Source: Desulfobacteraceae bacterium
GTDB lineage: Bacteria > Desulfobacterota > Desulfobacteria > Desulfobacterales > Desulfosalsimonadaceae
Length of the DNA: 59,878 nt
Assembly (NCBI GenBank): GCA_021737565.1
Contig: JAIPDS010000007.1
Span: 1 to 59,878 of the forward strand
Reading direction: 5' to 3'
Shown here: positions 1-11,060 of the stretch, in pieces
How positions within the stretch are numbered: position 1 is the stretch's first letter
Layout of the letters: each line of letters begins with the position of its first letter
Notes under the pieces: model-generated
What the model was told of the DNA's origin: nothing
What the model saw: only the letters and a program-made list of their open reading frames with translations
Databases searched by the model: none
Position numbers and translations under genes: made by a program

Positions 1-90
1 AAAATGACACTTCCGTAAAACCCACCTCATCCCCCTTGTTCAAAAAAGATATTTTCATATAGAGTCGACACCGGGCTTGTTCAACCTCCG

Positions 91-127
91 GATAAGATCG
101 TGGTTCGTTTCACTCACACGATCTATC
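91..127. promoter_or_regulatory. Inverted repeat upstream of the small selenoprotein gene
   Basis: AGATCGTG (95-102) and CACGATCT (117-124) form a perfect 8-bp inverted repeat around a 14-base loop. GAT/ATC extends it outside with one bulged A. It lies just upstream of a possible promoter at 136-164. No T-run follows, so an operator or a transcript hairpin is more likely than a terminator. Bases 1-90 show no supportable gene. Confidence 0.35.
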
Positions 128-135
128 CTTGTTCG

Positions 136-164
136 TTGTGTAAAATAATAATTACTGATATAAT
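136..164 (+). promoter_or_regulatory. Possible sigma70-type promoter
   Basis: TATAAT at 159-164 is a perfect -10 box. Seventeen bases upstream is TTGTGT (136-141), a weak -35 box. It would transcribe the small selenoprotein gene starting near 229 and possibly the DUF2937 gene. Confidence 0.4.
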
Positions 165-228
165 AAATGAATATAAAAACAGTTTTTGTCAAGCAAGGAA
201 ATTGTAAAACCGGCTGGATGAAGAAAGT

Positions 229-426
229 ATGAGGTATTTGAGGCCGTTTCAAAAGATCGGATGTCCCGCCTGCAAAACAGGCCGGCTGCGCCTTGTGCGC
301 ACCTGAACAAGGATTTTTCTGCGCTGCCGTGGATGCGGCGCCGGATTTTCATTGGAGGAAATAGCAGACTCCATTGACGGGGACCTTGAGGAGATATTGG
401 GTGACGTTCCCTGTGACAGGCTATAG
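229..426 (+). CDS. Dual-CxxC small selenoprotein (65 aa, in-frame UGA at 304-306)
   Basis: Read through the TGA at 304-306, this frame gives a 65-residue protein with two CxxC pairs, Cys12/Cys15 and Cys33/Cys36. Selenocysteine would be residue 26. The acidic C-terminus ends in Cys-Asp-Arg-Leu. I recall a family of short dual-CxxC proteins in Desulfobacterota with Cys or Sec at this point and this kind of tail; that is memory, not a search. Directly after the UGA, 321-327 and 335-341 form a 7-bp stem (one G-U pair) with loop 328-334, 21 bases downstream, as expected of a bacterial SECIS. Without readthrough only 25 residues result. The start is uncertain: no clear ribosome-binding site precedes ATG 229, and TTG 238 is possible. 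Function unknown; a redox or metal-binding role fits. DUF2937 follows 29 bases later. Confidence 0.68.
321..341 (+). promoter_or_regulatory. SECIS-like hairpin
   Basis: GCGCTGC (321-327) pairs with GCGGCGC (335-341), including one G-U pair. The 7-base loop contains GUGG. The loop starts 21 bases after the UGA, inside the coding frame, as in bacterial selenocysteine-insertion hairpins. Confidence 0.6.
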
Positions 427-455
427 ACCAATATAAGGGGGAACAGGTAAAAGTT

Positions 456-980
456 ATGGCCAGGGGTTATTTGCGAATCGTGGTTTTTGTCTGCGGACTT
501 CTGGCGGGGGTTCAATTGCCGGGCTTTATGGATCAGTATCAAAAGCGCGTGGACGCCCATTTCAGGGAGGTCAAAGAAAATCTTTCAGGTTTTAAGGAAA
601 CCGCGGACAAATATTTTCAGGGAGATGTCGAATCCCTGATAAGCTATTATAAAGCCAGCGAAGATCCGGTTTTCGAAATAGATGCCGAAAGTGTTGAAAA
701 GATTTATAAGCGCTGGCAGATGCTTAAAAAAGAGCATAAGACAGTTTCCGGCCCCTGGTATAAGGCGGCGCTGCATATCGTTTTTTTTCACAATGACGAA
801 ATCCTTGAAGAGACCTTTTCCCGTTATTCCTATACGGTTCCGCTGACCCCGGAAGCTGCGGCCTGGGGCGTAGGGATTGCTTTTCTTATATCCTTTGCAG
901 CAGAAACACTGCTTCTGGCTTTATTTATCGGTATAAAAAGGCTGGTGGAGGGCAAAAAACCCAAGCCGCAAGTTGGCTGA
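456..980 (+). CDS. DUF2937 family membrane protein
   Basis: A 174-residue protein with a hydrophobic N-terminal segment (about residues 5-22), a charged central region (25-125) and a strong C-terminal transmembrane segment (about 133-160) followed by a lysine-rich tail. The short start, the glutamine/tyrosine-rich motif after the first segment and the overall plan resemble DUF2937, a family without assigned function. It probably sits in the inner membrane with the central part outside the cytoplasm. It may share a transcript with the small selenoprotein upstream and converges on arfB, 21 bases away. Confidence 0.6.
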   Translation: MARGYLRIVVFVCGLLAGVQLPGFMDQYQKRVDAHFREVKENLSGFKETADKYFQGDVESLISYYKASEDPVFEIDAESVEKIYKRWQMLKKEHKTVSGPWYKAALHIVFFHNDEILEETFSRYSYTVPLTPEAAAWGVGIAFLISFAAETLLLALFIGIKRLVEGKKPKPQVG

Positions 981-1001
981 GCGCACTGAGGAATTTTGAA
1001 A

Positions 1002-1430
1002 TCAATCGTTTTGCCCGTTTCTGAGCTTTGATCGTAGCTGTTTTTTACGGGCTCTACGTTTTTTTTCTTCCAGGCGGATCTTTTTGGCGCGTTGGGGCGG
1101 CCTGGTTCTTTTGCGTTCCGGTGGTTGTTTTAGGGCCTCGCCGAGAAGTTGTATAAATTTTTCAACCGCCTGTTCGCGGTTTGCAGCTTGGCTTCTGTGC
1201 TTTCTGGCAGATATGTGGAGTACGCCTGCTTTGTTTATACGGGTGGAAAGCTTTTCTGAAATGAGTTTTTTCTGCTTTTTGCTCAGGCTTGGTGAATTTT
1301 TAACGTCAAACCAGAGCGTAACCCGGGTGCTGGATTTATTTACATGCTGCCCGCCGGGTCCGCCCGCGCCTGAGGCGGTAAAAACAAGCTCGTTTTCCGG
1401 GACTTCCAGGCCCTTTTTTATGTTTATCAT
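1002..1430 (-). CDS. arfB: Peptidyl-tRNA hydrolase ArfB (ribosome rescue factor)
   Basis: The 142-residue protein has the class I release-factor-like domain with the GGQ motif near residues 26-28 (GPGGQHVNKSSTRV), needed to hydrolyse peptidyl-tRNA. The C-terminal 40 residues are rich in Lys and Arg, the tail that occupies the empty mRNA channel of stalled ribosomes. Length fits the family (about 140). It lacks the codon-recognition domain of RF1/RF2, so it is a rescue factor, not a termination factor. Transcribed divergently from the kinase at 1762, with a dispersed repeat between. Confidence 0.92.
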   Translation of the reverse strand: MINIKKGLEVPENELVFTASGAGGPGGQHVNKSSTRVTLWFDVKNSPSLSKKQKKLISEKLSTRINKAGVLHISARKHRSQAANREQAVEKFIQLLGEALKQPPERKRTRPPQRAKKIRLEEKKRRARKKQLRSKLRNGQND

Positions 1431-1470
1431 GAAAAAAACTTTCCATTAATTTTAAACAGGATGGCACCGG

Positions 1471-1604
1471 AAAAAGTCCAATATCTGCGTTACGCGCAAT
1501 TTCTCAAAATTTCACGTACGGCTAAGTACGCTGCATTCTTCGAAATTGCGCAAGCCTTGATCTTGATCTTTTTACGGCGCCATCTAGAATCAGACTTTTT
1601 ACGA
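1471..1604. repeat. Dispersed palindromic repeat, copy 1
   Basis: The element begins with AAAAAGTC (1471-1478) and ends with its inverse GACTTTTT (1593-1600) plus ACGA. Inside, GCGCAATTTC (1494-1503) and GAAATTGCGC (1542-1551) are a perfect 10-bp inverted repeat, and CGTAC/GTACG (1515-1519, 1526-1530) form a nested one. A second copy in opposite orientation starts at 59754. No open frame is present. It resembles a small non-autonomous mobile element or REP-like unit. It accounts for much of the 331-base gap 1431-1761. Confidence 0.8.
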
Positions 1605-1645
1605 GTGCATAAAACAGGGTTTACTTAAATTTCACTTAGCATGAG

Positions 1646-1674
1646 TTGACAATTGTTGTAAATTACAATAAATT
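1646..1674 (+). promoter_or_regulatory. Promoter with palindromic operator, hybrid kinase gene
   Basis: TTGACA (1646-1651), a 17-base spacer and TAAATT (1669-1674) make a good sigma70-type promoter. The spacer carries a palindrome, TTGTAA-A-TTACAA (1656-1668), between the two boxes, where a repressor would block RNA polymerase. Confidence 0.55.
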
Positions 1675-1761
1675 GCATTTACAATCAGTTTTGCACCAGG
1701 GGCTGAAGGATCAGAAAGTTTGCCGTAAATTTGTTTCTCCGCCCACGGGGGGTGCAGCTAA

Positions 1762-3837
1762 ATGAGCCTGACAAAATCTGAGAAGCACGGGGAGACAATG
1801 GGAAAGCCTTCCTATTCGGAGTTAGAAGACAGGGTAAGGGCGCTGGAACAGGAAAATCTGGATTTAAAGCAACAGTTAAAAGAACTGCAAGGCAGTGAGG
1901 AGTCGGCCCGCCGGCAAAACGAAAACTACGGCAGGCTTTTAAAAAATCTTCAGGAGGTCCTCTACATCCTGGACAGGGATGGCAGGATCACCTACATTTC
2001 CCCCAATTGTGGAATAATCCTCGGATACGGTCCCGAAGAGATTCTCGGCAAAAAATACACGGATTTTGTCCATTCAAAAGACCAGGCAGACAGAAAAAAC
2101 CAGCTTGAAAAGCTTGTCTCAGGTGAGAGGGCTTCAACAGAGTATCGTTTTGTTGCCAGAGACGGGCGCACTGTATGGTGCATGACAAACGCCGGGCCGT
2201 TTTTCGGTGAGGAAGGCGAAGTCGAGGGCATCTACGGCATTATAATAGATATTACGGAGCGCAAGCAGATGGAGGAGGCCCTTCGCAAAAGCGAGGAGCG
2301 CTACCGGACTATTCTCGAGGCTATCGAGGACGGATACTTTGAAGTAGACCTTGCGGGAAACTTCATTTTTTTCAATGATGCAATGTGTAAGATACTGGGA
2401 TATACCAGAGAGGAATTGATGGGCATGAACAACCTTGAGTACATGGACGGTGAAAATGCCCGCAAGGTTTATGAAACTTTTAACTGGGTTTATCGTACCG
2501 GAAACCCCTGCAAAGCCTTCGACTGGCAGTTGATAAGGAAAAACGGCGAAGTCTGCTGGGTGGAGACATCGGTGACCCTTATAAGGGACGCAGGAGGTCA
2601 TCCCGGGGGGTTTAGGGGAATAACAAGGGATGTAACAGAAAGAAAAACAGCCCGCAGGGAAAAGCAGGAGCTTGAAGCGCAGCTAAGGCAGGCCCAGAAA
2701 ATGGAAGCTATCGGAACCCTTGCAGGAGGCATAGCACACGATTTCAACAATATCCTTTCTTCGGTAATAGGCTATGCCGAACTTTCCCTTCAGGAGGTGG
2801 GAAAAGAGAGCGTCTTGCATACGAATCTGTCAAGGGTGCTCTCGGCCGGTTACAGGGCCCGGGATCTGGTAAAGCAGATTTTGACTTTATCCAGGCGCGG
2901 AGAAGCTGAATTTACCCCCGTGCCGATCGTTCCGCTGGTAAAGGAAGCCCTTAAAATGCTTCGCTCCACTTTTCCGGCATACATAGAGATCCGGGAAAAA
3001 ATACTGAGCCATGAGATGCCCGTTGTTATTGCCGACCCCACCCAGATTCATCAGGTTGTTGTAAATCTTGCCACCAATGCCAAGCATGCTATCGGGGACG
3101 ATGCAGGCGTGGTTGAAATAAGTGTTCAGCCTGTGTGCCTTGACGAGGATACCTGCAGGTTTGTTTCAAATCTGGTGCCCGGCGATTATGTGAAGATTAC
3201 CGTAAGTGACACAGGCAGGGGTATTCCGGAAAAAGATCTGGATAAAATTTTCGAGCCGTACTTTACGACCAGGGAAAAAGGGCTTGGAACAGGTCTGGGG
3301 CTTTCAATAGTTCACGGCATTATAAGAAGCCATAAGGGCGGCCTCTCTGTGGAGAGCCAGCCCGGCAGTGGAAGCAGATTTCACGTCTATCTCCCGGTTG
3401 AGAGAAAGGAATTTGGCGACGAGATCCATGAAAAAGAAGAGGCCTGGCTTCCGGGAGGAAGCGAACGGGTGCTTTTTGTGGATGACGAGTTGTTCATAGT
3501 TGAATTGCAGCAAAAGAGCCTTGAATCCCTGGGCTACAAGGTAACGTCGAAAATCTCCAGCACAGAGGCCCTGGAAGCCTTCATGAAGAACTCGCACGGT
3601 TTTGATATCGTGATAACCGACATGACCATGCCGGAAATGAGCGGGCCCGGGCTTGTTTCCCGTATTAAAAAGATTCGTCCCGATATCCCGGTAGTTTTAT
3701 GTACAGGGTTTGGAGACGGCCATCCCGAAAGTAAGGAAGGGGTGGACTGTCTTCTTGTAAAGCCGATAGGAAGAGAAAAAATGGCAAAAACCGTTCGGGC
3801 TCTTCTCGACGGGACCACCCCTCCTGATAAATTTTAG
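1762..3837 (+). CDS. Hybrid sensor histidine kinase (PAS-PAS-HisKA-HATPase-REC)
   Basis: A 691-residue soluble sensor kinase. Residues 15-60 form a coiled coil. Two PAS domains follow (about 55-170 and 175-295), each ending in a D(I/V)TERK motif. A HisKA domain carries the phosphorylated His in GIAHDFNN (about 330), then a HATPase_c domain with GRGIP and GTGLGLS motifs (about 490-515). A C-terminal receiver domain (about 570-685) has Asp in [10 protein letters not shown]. No membrane segment is visible, so it senses a cytoplasmic signal. ATG 1798, twelve codons in, has a better ribosome-binding site (GGGGAG) and may be the true start. rsmA follows 9 bases downstream and is probably co-transcribed. 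No cognate output gene is adjacent. Confidence 0.88.
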   Translation: MSLTKSEKHGETMGKPSYSELEDRVRALEQENLDLKQQLKELQGSEESARRQNENYGRLLKNLQEVLYILDRDGRITYISPNCGIILGYGPEEILGKKYTDFVHSKDQADRKNQLEKLVSGERASTEYRFVARDGRTVWCMTNAGPFFGEEGEVEGIYGIIIDITERKQMEEALRKSEERYRTILEAIEDGYFEVDLAGNFIFFNDAMCKILGYTREELMGMNNLEYMDGENARKVYETFNWVYRTGNPCKAFDWQLIRKNGEVCWVETSVTLIRDAGGHPGGFRGITRDVTERKTARREKQELEAQLRQAQKMEAIGTLAGGIAHDFNNILSSVIGYAELSLQEVGKESVLHTNLSRVLSAGYRARDLVKQILTLSRRGEAEFTPVPIVPLVKEALKMLRSTFPAYIEIREKILSHEMPVVIADPTQIHQVVVNLATNAKHAIGDDAGVVEISVQPVCLDEDTCRFVSNLVPGDYVKITVSDTGRGIPEKDLDKIFEPYFTTREKGLGTGLGLSIVHGIIRSHKGGLSVESQPGSGSRFHVYLPVERKEFGDEIHEKEEAWLPGGSERVLFVDDELFIVELQQKSLESLGYKVTSKISSTEALEAFMKNSHGFDIVITDMTMPEMSGPGLVSRIKKIRPDIPVVLCTGFGDGHPESKEGVDCLLVKPIGREKMAKTVRALLDGTTPPDKF

Positions 3838-3846
3838 TTTCGGGCC

Positions 3847-4686
3847 ATGACAGCACCTCATTGCCTTCTTACACACCTGGGGCTTTCGCCCAAAAAGCAC
3901 ATGGGTCAGAATTTTCTTACAGATCCCTCTACTGCAAAGATGATCGTGCGCAGAGCCCGGCTTGAAGATGCCGTGGTTGTTGAAATCGGCGCCGGGGTGG
4001 GCGCGCTGACCGTTTTTGCCGGATACTCTGCAAGGAGGGTTTATGCGGTTGAAAAAGACAGGGATTTGACAGGCATTCTCCAAGGGGTCCTTTCTGAACA
4101 GGGCGCGGAAAATGTTGAGGTTATAAATGAAAATATATTCGACCTGGATTTGTCAGCCATTGCAGAAAAGGAAAATACCCGCCTTGTGGTTCTCGGAAAT
4201 CTTCCTTACAATATTTCCTCACAGGTGATTGTTTCCCTGCTTTTTCAGCGGCAGATAATAGAAAGGGCGGTTTTGATGCTTCAGTCTGAAATGGCAAGGC
4301 GCCTTTATTCCAACCCGGGTTCAAAAGAATACGGCAGGCTATCCGTGCTGACCGGCTACTGTGCATCTGTATCCAGGGTTGCAAAGGTGGGGGCACATCA
4401 GTTTTATCCCAGACCAAAGGTGGATTCAGAAGTAGTGGAGATTTACTTTGAGCCCCCCGCGCAAAAGGCCGAGGATGAAGAGTTCCTCTCGGCGGTGGTT
4501 AAGGCGGCATTCGGACAGAGGCGTAAAACTCTGAGAAACTCTCTGACAGGCGGTGACCTTGGAATCAATAAAAGACAGATAGAGGCCGCGCTGGCACGGG
4601 CCGGCATCAGCGGCTCCAGGCGGGCCGAAACTCTTTCGGTGTCAGAGTTTGTAAACCTTTCCAACATTCTTGCAGCCGTCCGCTAG
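3847..4686 (+). CDS. rsmA: 16S rRNA dimethyladenosine transferase RsmA/KsgA
   Basis: This 279-residue enzyme dimethylates two adjacent adenines near the 3' end of 16S rRNA using S-adenosylmethionine. Visible motifs are HMGQNFL near residue 19, the SAM-binding loop VEIGAGVGALT (about 46-56), and the adenine-binding NLPYNIS motif (about 117-123). The C-terminal helical domain includes FGQRRKTLRNSL. Length and order fit the family. The start is poorly supported by a ribosome-binding site, so translation may depend on the upstream kinase gene. Confidence 0.95.
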   Translation: MTAPHCLLTHLGLSPKKHMGQNFLTDPSTAKMIVRRARLEDAVVVEIGAGVGALTVFAGYSARRVYAVEKDRDLTGILQGVLSEQGAENVEVINENIFDLDLSAIAEKENTRLVVLGNLPYNISSQVIVSLLFQRQIIERAVLMLQSEMARRLYSNPGSKEYGRLSVLTGYCASVSRVAKVGAHQFYPRPKVDSEVVEIYFEPPAQKAEDEEFLSAVVKAAFGQRRKTLRNSLTGGDLGINKRQIEAALARAGISGSRRAETLSVSEFVNLSNILAAVR

Positions 4687-4755
4687 ATTTTTTTACTTTA
4701 CACCTCCGGCTGTATCAGTTATTAATTTTGCTTTTCAGGCCAGGATCTAAATTAA

Positions 4756-8337
<3,582 letters not shown>

Positions 8338-8360
8338 AAAATAATTTTTTGACTGGATAA

Positions 8361-8404
8361 AAAGGGGCGGATGACGCAAGGTCATTGGCCCCTTTGAATT
8401 TTTT
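8361..8404 (+). terminator. Rho-independent terminator of the PFOR gene
   Basis: AAAGGGGC (8361-8368) pairs with GCCCCTTT (8388-8395). The inner ATGAC/GTCAT extends the stem. TTTTTT follows at 8399-8404. Confidence 0.85.
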
Positions 8405-8420
8405 GGTCAGGGACGCGGCT

Positions 8421-9101
8421 ATGAACACAGGGAATAACAAGACCTCATATGAAACAGGTCAGGGCGGGTGCATCCGCTGTGGAACCTGCTGTGAAAAAGG
8501 AGGGCCTGCCCTTCACAGAGACGATTTGGCAAAGGTGCTGGAGAAAAGGATTTCACCGGAAAATCTTTATACCATCCGAAAAGGGGAGATGGTTTACGAT
8601 AATGTCAAGGGCGGCCTGGTAAGAACCCCCGTGGAGATAGTAAAGATAAAGTCCGCCAAAGGGTCAAAGTCGTGCATCTATTATGATTCTGACAACAGGG
8701 CCTGCAGCATCTATGAAATCAGGCCTCTGGAATGCCGTATAATGGCCTGTTGGGACTTCGCTCCCTCGGAGGCGGCTTACGCTGTGGACCGGCTGAACAG
8801 GGAATCTGTTTTCGGTACCGTGGACTGGCTTATGGAGCTGATCCGCACGCATGAAGAAAAGTGCGGTTATGACAGGATAGAAGAGCTCTCCGGGAAAAGA
8901 CTGAAAAATGGGCCCGGGTCAGCAGAGGAAATCATAGAGACAGTGCGCTACGATAATGAAATGCGGCGGGTCATACAGGAAAAAACAGGCATTAAAGCGG
9001 AAATGATGGATCTGATTTTCGGCCGTCCCCTGGAAAGTACCATTCCGGCACAGTTTGGCATAAAAATCATGAGAAATACCCCGCCCCCGTCTGAATCGTA
9101 A
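8421..9101 (+). CDS. YkgJ family cysteine-cluster protein
   Basis: A 226-residue protein with the CxxC-CC pattern GGCIRCGTCCEKGGP near the N-terminus and later cysteines in the CIYYD, CSIYEIRPLECR and MACW segments. This arrangement matches the YkgJ/FliB-like CxxCxxCC proteins, probably binding zinc or an Fe-S cluster. The ATG at 8421 is chosen because an upstream TTG start would lie inside the PFOR terminator. AGGGA precedes this ATG. Exact function unknown. It converges on the nitrilase-family gene. Confidence 0.75.
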   Translation: MNTGNNKTSYETGQGGCIRCGTCCEKGGPALHRDDLAKVLEKRISPENLYTIRKGEMVYDNVKGGLVRTPVEIVKIKSAKGSKSCIYYDSDNRACSIYEIRPLECRIMACWDFAPSEAAYAVDRLNRESVFGTVDWLMELIRTHEEKCGYDRIEELSGKRLKNGPGSAEEIIETVRYDNEMRRVIQEKTGIKAEMMDLIFGRPLESTIPAQFGIKIMRNTPPPSES

Positions 9102-9109
9102 CCATCCTG

Positions 9110-9153
9110 CAGATTCACCTATCCATCAAGCCAGATTCACCTATCCATCAAGC
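9110..9153. repeat. 22-bp perfect tandem duplication
   Basis: The 22-base unit at 9110-9131 is repeated exactly at 9132-9153, in the short gap between two convergent stop codons. It looks like a recent slippage or duplication. Confidence 0.9.
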
Positions 9154-9154
9154 C

Positions 9155-9964
9155 TTAGTCACCTTTATAATAAATCTCGGGTCTTCTGCGGGGGAGAAAG
9201 TATTTCATGGGATGCCCGCGGACGGATTCCAGGTTTTCACGGGAGAGGTCCGCAACTGTCATGCTCTCATGCTGCCCGGTATATTGATCGCGTATTTTGC
9301 CCTCGGGCGAAAGCAGTAAGGCCACTCCGGGAAAAGACAGCCCGCAGCCGTTTGGGCCGACTGCATTGACTGCTGCAACATAAACTCCGTTGTCAAACGC
9401 ACGGGCAGGCAGGTGACGCATCCAGGACGCAAGTTTTTCATCAGGGGATTTGCCGGGCGATGCATGCGGCATAAGGATAATATCGGCTCCTGACAGGGCC
9501 ATGTTTGTGGAGAGTTCCGGGAAATGAGCGTCATAGCATAACTGGACGGCAATCCGCCATCCGGACACCTCAAATGGCGGGGGAATTTGCGCTGCAGGCG
9601 AAAAGGCCTTTTTTTCCGGGGGCCCGACATGCAGTTTTCTGTATATTCCTGATATACCGGATCCGGGTTCTGCCATCACATGAGCTGCATATGTTCGGCT
9701 GCCAGATTTTTCGGCCATTCCTGCCAGAACACGGATGCCGTGTTTATCTGCAATCTCTGCAATCCGTACTGAACAAGGGCCGGGGATGGTTTCCGCGGCA
9801 TCGTGTATCTCTTCGCCCACGTGGTATCCGGTTGCACACAGCTCGGGAAAGCATGCCAGGTCCGCGCTTTTTTGCTTTGCTGCAGCCGTCCATTTTTCAA
9901 TTTTCGAAAGATTCCCGGAAGTGTCTCCAACAACTGAACTGCATACAATAAGTGCGATGCGCAT
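9155..9964 (-). CDS. Carbon-nitrogen hydrolase (nitrilase superfamily)
   Basis: A 269-residue cytoplasmic amidohydrolase. The Glu-Lys-Cys catalytic triad is visible: Glu in CFPELCATGY, Lys in YRKLHVGPPEK and Cys in QLCYDAHFPE. The start MRIALIV at 9964 is preferred over ATG 9976 because family members begin with this strand and GGAAAG precedes it. The substrate cannot be told from sequence; omega-amidase or N-carbamoyl-type amide hydrolysis are options. Gene end lies directly beside a 22-bp tandem duplication. It lies 22 bases downstream of the siroheme decarboxylase gene in the same direction, so co-transcription is likely. Confidence 0.88.
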   Translation of the reverse strand: MRIALIVCSSVVGDTSGNLSKIEKWTAAAKQKSADLACFPELCATGYHVGEEIHDAAETIPGPCSVRIAEIADKHGIRVLAGMAEKSGSRTYAAHVMAEPGSGISGIYRKLHVGPPEKKAFSPAAQIPPPFEVSGWRIAVQLCYDAHFPELSTNMALSGADIILMPHASPGKSPDEKLASWMRHLPARAFDNGVYVAAVNAVGPNGCGLSFPGVALLLSPEGKIRDQYTGQHESMTVADLSRENLESVRGHPMKYFLPRRRPEIYYKGD

Positions 9965-9986
9965 GCCGCTTTCCATGGCTTAAGCT

Positions 9987-10448
9987 TTACTTGAGGTTAA
10001 AATGCGCGCGGATCTTGTATACCCGCGTGGCCGGCAGGTTCAGGATTTCGCGTATCCCGGTCTTTTCTGAGATTTCTGCAAGGCTTTTTTCAATGTCTTC
10101 GCTCGTGGGGGCTATAAAAGTAAACCAGACATTAAAACTGTTGTTGCGAAGGTAATTATGGGTGACTCCGGGATAGCTGTTTACAATGCTTGTAAAATAG
10201 TCCAGTTTTTCCGGCGGCACTCTTCCGGCGCAAAGGGTGCTGACATAACCGAGTTTTTCCGGTGAAAAATTGCCCCCGATTCTTCGAATTATCTCCTTTT
10301 CCTTCAGGCGCCGGATCCTTTCGATCACTTCGTTCTCGCTAAGACCCAGTTCATCGCCTATTTTTGCAAAAGGTCTGGCATCGATGGGAAAATCCGACTG
10401 AATCCTGTTCAGCAGGGCTTTGTCGATATCATCTATTTCGCAGTCCAT
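9987..10448 (-). CDS. ahbA: Siroheme decarboxylase subunit (AhbA-type, Lrp/AsnC fold)
   Basis: A 153-residue protein with an Lrp/AsnC-type winged helix (residues 8-60, ending in IIRRIGGNF) and a ferredoxin-like RAM domain. NYLRNNSFNVWFTFIAP and the ending LPATRVYKIRAHF are typical of siroheme decarboxylases, which turn siroheme into didecarboxysiroheme in the alternative haem pathway of sulfate reducers. It resembles AhbA more than AhbB; the usual partner is not in the window. A longer frame reaching 10787 is rejected because it runs through the dsrC terminator and gene. ATG 10448 follows GGGGG. Its place after dsrC fits a sulfite-reduction and haem theme. Confidence 0.8.
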   Translation of the reverse strand: MDCEIDDIDKALLNRIQSDFPIDARPFAKIGDELGLSENEVIERIRRLKEKEIIRRIGGNFSPEKLGYVSTLCAGRVPPEKLDYFTSIVNSYPGVTHNYLRNNSFNVWFTFIAPTSEDIEKSLAEISEKTGIREILNLPATRVYKIRAHFNLK

Positions 10449-10509
10449 GTCCCCCGGGCCCTGTCGGATATTGTTTATTTGCACAGGTGCGCGCTGTTTT
10501 GCTGCTAAA

Positions 10510-10543
10510 ACAAAAGCCCTGCGTTTTCGCGCAGGGCTTTTGT
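10510..10543 (-). terminator. Rho-independent terminator of dsrC
   Basis: A perfect 14-bp stem, 10510-10523 with 10530-10543, closes a 6-base loop. On the minus strand it is followed by a T-rich stretch. It lies between dsrC and ahbA. Confidence 0.88.
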
Positions 10544-10599
10544 AGAAGTTTGCACTAAAGTCATGCCCGGCTTTGGTGCAATCGGTCTGACAGGTTTTA

Positions 10600-10917
10600 T
10601 TACACGCAGCCTGTGGGCTTTGGAAGCCCCGCCATCTTGCAGGCGCCCTTGCCCGGTCCCGACGGAAAAAGTTCGTAGATGTGCTTGAGCTTGTAGCCGG
10701 TGAGCTTGGAAAGTACCCGGACCATTGGAGCGATTCCGTTTTTCTTGTAATAGTCCTGCAGTACGTTGATGACTTTCCAGTGCTCATCGTTAAGCTCGTC
10801 GATGCCTTCCTGCTGCTTAACGTATTTTACCCAGGTTTCATTCCAGTTTTCAAAGGAGTCGATGAACCCGTCTTCATCCACGTTAAAAGTTTGACCTTCA
10901 AATTCAACTGTCGGCAT
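10600..10917 (-). CDS. dsrC: DsrC, sulfur-carrier substrate of dissimilatory sulfite reductase
   Basis: The 105-residue protein has the full DsrC/TusE fold and, in its flexible C-terminal arm, both redox cysteines: Cys93 (in GACKMAGLP) and Cys104, the penultimate residue. Having both marks true DsrC, which receives sulfite-derived sulfur from DsrAB as a trisulfide and is then reduced by membrane or soluble Hdr-like complexes. AAGGAGGG precedes the ATG. It has its own promoter (10999-11027) and terminator, so it can be expressed apart from the Flx genes upstream. No dsrAB is in the window. Confidence 0.96.
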   Translation of the reverse strand: MPTVEFEGQTFNVDEDGFIDSFENWNETWVKYVKQQEGIDELNDEHWKVINVLQDYYKKNGIAPMVRVLSKLTGYKLKHIYELFPSGPGKGACKMAGLPKPTGCV

Positions 10918-10998
10918 TTAAAATCCCTCCTTTAATTGTTTGTATTCAACAGGCCTCTTGCCAATTCTTCTTTATAATAAATATGATTTAAATTAGAT

Positions 10999-11027
10999 AA
11001 TTTAATAACTGCTCCCGGAATTGTCAA
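10999..11027 (-). promoter_or_regulatory. Promoter of dsrC
   Basis: On the minus strand TTGACA (11027-11022), a 17-base spacer and TAAATT (11004-10999) lie about 85 bases upstream of the dsrC start. Confidence 0.6.
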
Positions 11028-11060
11028 TATTAAAATACCGTTCATCAATTTTGTGTGAGA

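Noticed and set aside
55-252. 65-residue minus-strand frame at the window start
   Set aside because: AT-rich, no family resemblance, and it covers the promoter of the small selenoprotein gene.
8385-8420. TTG start for the YkgJ-type protein
   Set aside because: It would lie inside the PFOR terminator hairpin; ATG 8421 has a ribosome-binding site.
9110-9153. CRISPR-like repeat
   Set aside because: Two adjacent 22-base units with no spacer; a simple tandem duplication.
9987-10787. 266-residue frame containing the siroheme decarboxylase
   Set aside because: The first 113 codons run through the dsrC gene and its terminator in another frame; the family-like protein begins at ATG 10448.
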